64,000 bases of DNA from Stutzerimonas stutzeri (GTDB lineage: Bacteria; Pseudomonadota; Gammaproteobacteria; Pseudomonadales; Pseudomonadaceae). The translations under genes were made by a program, and so were the position numbers. Location: positions 186,001 to 250,000 of the forward strand of contig NZ_JANGEY010000003.1 of assembly GCF_024451105.1 (NCBI RefSeq), written 5' to 3'. The first letter of the stretch is position 1; every line of letters starts with the position of its first letter. Below, piece after piece: positions 61,599 through 64,000 of the stretch. Under the pieces are notes generated by a model. That model was given only the letters and a program-made list of their open reading frames with translations, had not been told where the DNA came from and did no database searches.

Positions 61599-64000
61599 TC
61601 AGCCGGGGCCGGCAGCGTGCCAGTCGGACTCGCCGCAGTGCGCGAGGATCGCCTCGCGGGTCCGATCGCGCAGCGCCAGGGCGGCGTGCCAGTCGTCGCC
61701 CTCGGGAGCCAACGGGGCACACAGGGTCACCGTCAGCGGGCCGCGCCGCGGTCGCCAGGAGCCGTCCGGCAGCACCTGGCGGCTGCCGGCCAGCGCCACC
61801 GGCAGCACCGGCAGTTGCTGGCGCACGGCGATCAGGAAGGCGCCGAGGCGGAACGGGCGCAGCCCCGGCTGCGGTCCGAAGGTACCTTCGGCGAAGAACA
61901 GCAACGCCGACTCGCCCTCGGCGAGCTCGGCCAGGTTGCGCACGTCCTCCACGCCACGCACGGCATCGTTGCGCTCGACGAAGTGGGCGCCCATCCGTCC
62001 TAGCAGGCTGCGCAGCAGCGGCCGCTGCGCCAGTTCGGCCTTGGCGACGAAACCGGCCGGGCGGGGCAGGGCGGCGGTGAGCAGCAGGACGTCGAGATAG
62101 CTGGCGTGGTTGGCGACCAGCAGGCAGGGGCGTGGCGGCCACTGTTCGAGGCCGCCGACGTGCAGCGGACAGGCGCACAGCCGGGCGAGCAGCCGGCTCA
62201 GCAGGTGCGCCGCCGCCCAGCGCTGCTGCAGGCTCGGCAGCAGGAACACGGCCAGCAGAGCGAACGGCAGGAGCAGGGCGAAGCAGCTCCACGCCCAGGC
62301 GGCGTAGAGCCCGGCGGGCAGGCTGCGCCCGGCGCCGCGCAGCCGGCCGGGCAGACTGGCGCCGGCCAGGTGCAGCAGCTGCAGCCAGGGCGGTCGGCTC
62401 GACACTCCGAGCGTGCCTCGCTCGAAGGCCTCGCGGATCGCCGCGCGGCGGATCTTGCCGCTGGAGGTCTTCAGCACGCTGTGCGGCGGCGTCAGAACCA
62501 CCACGTCCGGCGGCAGGCCGAGCTGTTCGGCGGCCAGCGCGACGATGCGCCGCTCCAGCTCGCGGCGGGCGCCGGGGTCGCGCTCGCGGGTCTCGGCGAC
62601 CACCACCAGGCGCTCGCCGCCGCCGGCCGGGGCCGGGCTGCCGAATACCGCCACGCAGCCGCGGCGCGCTCCGGGCAGTTCGCCGACCGCCCGCTCCAGG
62701 TCGTAGGGATAGAAGTTGCGCCCGCCGCGGATGATCAGGTCCTTGCTGCGCCCGGTGATGTGCAGTTCGCCGTCGGCCAGGTAGGCGTAGTCGCCGGTCA
62801 CCAGCCAGTCGCCGTCGAACAGCGTGGCGCTGGCCGCTGCGTTGCGGTAGTAGCCGGCGGTGGCCGAGGGACCGCGGAACTCCAGGTGCCCTACCTGCCG
62901 CTCGGGCAGCGGCCGACCGCTGTCGTCGACGATGCGCAGCGCATGGCCCGGCAGCGGCGGCCCGCAGGAGGGGAAGCCGAGCGCCTGCGGATCGCCGATG
63001 GCCGCCGGCTCGGCCGCTCCGCGGCTCAGGAACGGCTCGCGGGCGATGCGGTCGACCCGCATGCCGCGCCCTGGCGGCGGTACCGCCAGGCCAACGGTGG
63101 CTTCGGCGAGACCGTAGGCCGGGGTGAGGATCTCGCGGCGCAGGCCGTAGCGGGCGAAGCAGGCTGCGAAGCGCTCCAGGGTGTCCGGGCAGACCGGCTC
63201 GGCGCCGTTGGCCGCCAGCCGCCAGGAGGACAGGTCGAGGCCGGGCAGCGGGCGTCCCTCGAGGCGGCGCACGCAGAGGTCGTAGGCGAAGTTGGGGGCC
63301 GCGGCGACCGTGCCGCGATGGCGGTGGATGGCCCACAGCCAGGACTCCGGGCGAGCGAGGAAGTCCAGCGGCGACAGCAGCACCAGCAGGCAGGCGTGAT
63401 ACAGGCTGCCCAGCCAGGCGACGATCAGCCCCATGTCGTGGTACAGCGGCAGCCAGCTGACGCAGACGTCGGTCGACGACAGGCCGATGGCTCCGCCCCA
63501 GGCACGGATGTTGGCCAGCACGTTGCGGTGGGCGAGGGCGACGCCCTTGGGGTCGCCGGTGGAGCCGGAGGTGTACTGGATCAGCGCCAGATCCTCCGCG
63601 CCGACCGCCTGCGGCGCCTGCGGCGCGGCGCCGTGCAGTTGCTCGGGCAGCAGCACCTGACGCAGTTCGGGGGCCAGGCCGCCGAGCAGGCGGGTCAGCG
63701 GGCGCACCTGCGCGCAGGTGATCAGCAGCGGCGCCTGGCAGCTGCGCAGGATGCCGGCCTGGCGGCGCAGATGGTCCTCGATCTGCGCCGGGCGGGCCGG
63801 CGGATACATGGGCACGGGGATACCGCCGGCGAAGAGGATGCCGAAGAAGCAGCGGAAGAAGTCCAGCCCCGACGGCAGCATCAGCGCCACGCACTGGCCC
63901 GGCCGCAGGCCGTGGGCGGCCAGCGCGGCGGCGATCTGTCCGGCGGCTTCGGCGAGCTGGCCGTAGGTCAGGGTCTCGGTGTTGCGCTCGTCGCGGTAGA
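61599..64000 (-). CDS. Fatty acyl-AMP ligase fused to a PlsC-type acyltransferase (5 prime end outside window)
   Basis: Partial at the right edge: about 800 residues are present and the N-terminus is missing. An acyl-AMP ligase of the FAAL type comes first (ALIQYTSGSTGDPKGVALAH with a P-loop; CVSWLPLYHDMGLIVAWLGS; AYGLAEATVGL; TGDYAYLADGELHITGRSKD). A linker with two hydrophobic helices leads to a PlsC-type lysophosphatidate acyltransferase: HX4D in VANHASYLDVLLL and EGT in FFAEGTFGPQPGL. It should activate a fatty acid and transfer it to a lysolipid at the membrane. No acyl-carrier domain was seen. Confidence 0.88.
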   Translation of the reverse strand, partial: YRDERNTETLTYGQLAEAAGQIAAALAAHGLRPGQCVALMLPSGLDFFRCFFGILFAGGIPVPMYPPARPAQIEDHLRRQAGILRSCQAPLLITCAQVRPLTRLLGGLAPELRQVLLPEQLHGAAPQAPQAVGAEDLALIQYTSGSTGDPKGVALAHRNVLANIRAWGGAIGLSSTDVCVSWLPLYHDMGLIVAWLGSLYHACLLVLLSPLDFLARPESWLWAIHRHRGTVAAAPNFAYDLCVRRLEGRPLPGLDLSSWRLAANGAEPVCPDTLERFAACFARYGLRREILTPAYGLAEATVGLAVPPPGRGMRVDRIAREPFLSRGAAEPAAIGDPQALGFPSCGPPLPGHALRIVDDSGRPLPERQVGHLEFRGPSATAGYYRNAAASATLFDGDWLVTGDYAYLADGELHITGRSKDLIIRGGRNFYPYDLERAVGELPGARRGCVAVFGSPAPAGGGERLVVVAETRERDPGARRELERRIVALAAEQLGLPPDVVVLTPPHSVLKTSSGKIRRAAIREAFERGTLGVSSRPPWLQLLHLAGASLPGRLRGAGRSLPAGLYAAWAWSCFALLLPFALLAVFLLPSLQQRWAAAHLLSRLLARLCACPLHVGGLEQWPPRPCLLVANHASYLDVLLLTAALPRPAGFVAKAELAQRPLLRSLLGRMGAHFVERNDAVRGVEDVRNLAELAEGESALLFFAEGTFGPQPGLRPFRLGAFLIAVRQQLPVLPVALAGSRQVLPDGSWRPRRGPLTVTLCAPLAPEGDDWHAALALRDRTREAILAHCGESDWHAAGPG

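Overview
The window is very GC-rich, densely packed chromosomal DNA of a Pseudomonas-like gammaproteobacterium (family Pseudomonadaceae). The main signs are a complete fapABCDEF functional-amyloid operon, cysI followed by a DUF934 gene, sulP and sulfide-oxidation genes, cti (cis/trans fatty acid isomerase), a bacteriohemerythrin, and a REP-like inverted repeat of pseudomonad type. The species cannot be fixed from this window. No rRNA, tRNA, CRISPR array, intact phage or insertion sequence was seen. The only trace of mobile DNA is a frameshifted tyrosine-recombinase remnant near 56 kb.

Layout. 0-4 kb: 5 prime end of a methylmalonate-semialdehyde dehydrogenase gene, a divergent LysR regulator with a perfect inverted repeat between them, then a four-gene operon of two PepSY proteins, a response regulator and a sensor kinase. 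4-13.5 kb: respiration and peroxide block: cydP-cydA-cydB-cydX-ybgE (bd oxidase), ahpF, a small gene behind a Fur-box-like promoter, katG and the dihaem peroxidase ccpA. 13.6-20 kb: two unknown genes, then a leftward sulfide/persulfide operon (MBL dioxygenase, phosphatase-SQR fusion, SulP permease, rhodanese, DUF2892) behind an ATACCC/GGGTAT operator-like palindrome. 20-26 kb: YuiF-type transporter, SCP2-like protein, SohB, a YhdH-type reductase, and DUF934 plus CysI. 26-32 kb: two tandem membrane diguanylate cyclases, a tiny membrane protein, DUF2970, a MATE exporter and PhhB. 32-38 kb: TauE/SafE permease, leucine-rich-repeat kinase, glutaredoxin 2, a short FadL-like barrel, bacteriohemerythrin (ANR-like box upstream) and DUF1883. 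38-45 kb: metH, cti, nfuA.

45-54 kb is the most interesting part. A sigma-54 activator gene converges on fapABCDEF, and fapA has a near-consensus sigma-54 promoter. An 11-base word is shared by the upstream regions of fapA and of the activator gene, which suggests the activator controls both. DUF3429, a conserved unknown gene and uppP follow. 54-64 kb: ABC-F protein YbiT, the integrase remnant, an unknown gene, a solitary PilU-like ATPase, a parvulin, a phosphate-binding-like/OmpA fusion, xthA, tpx, and an acyl-AMP ligase/acyltransferase fusion cut by the window edge.

Several neighbours share a theme of redox and low-oxygen life: bd oxidase, peroxidases, sulfide oxidation, bacteriohemerythrin, thiol peroxidase and glutaredoxin. 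Others concern surface life: the amyloid operon, two diguanylate cyclases and a pilus ATPase. All functional calls come from recognising protein families by eye; no database search was run.
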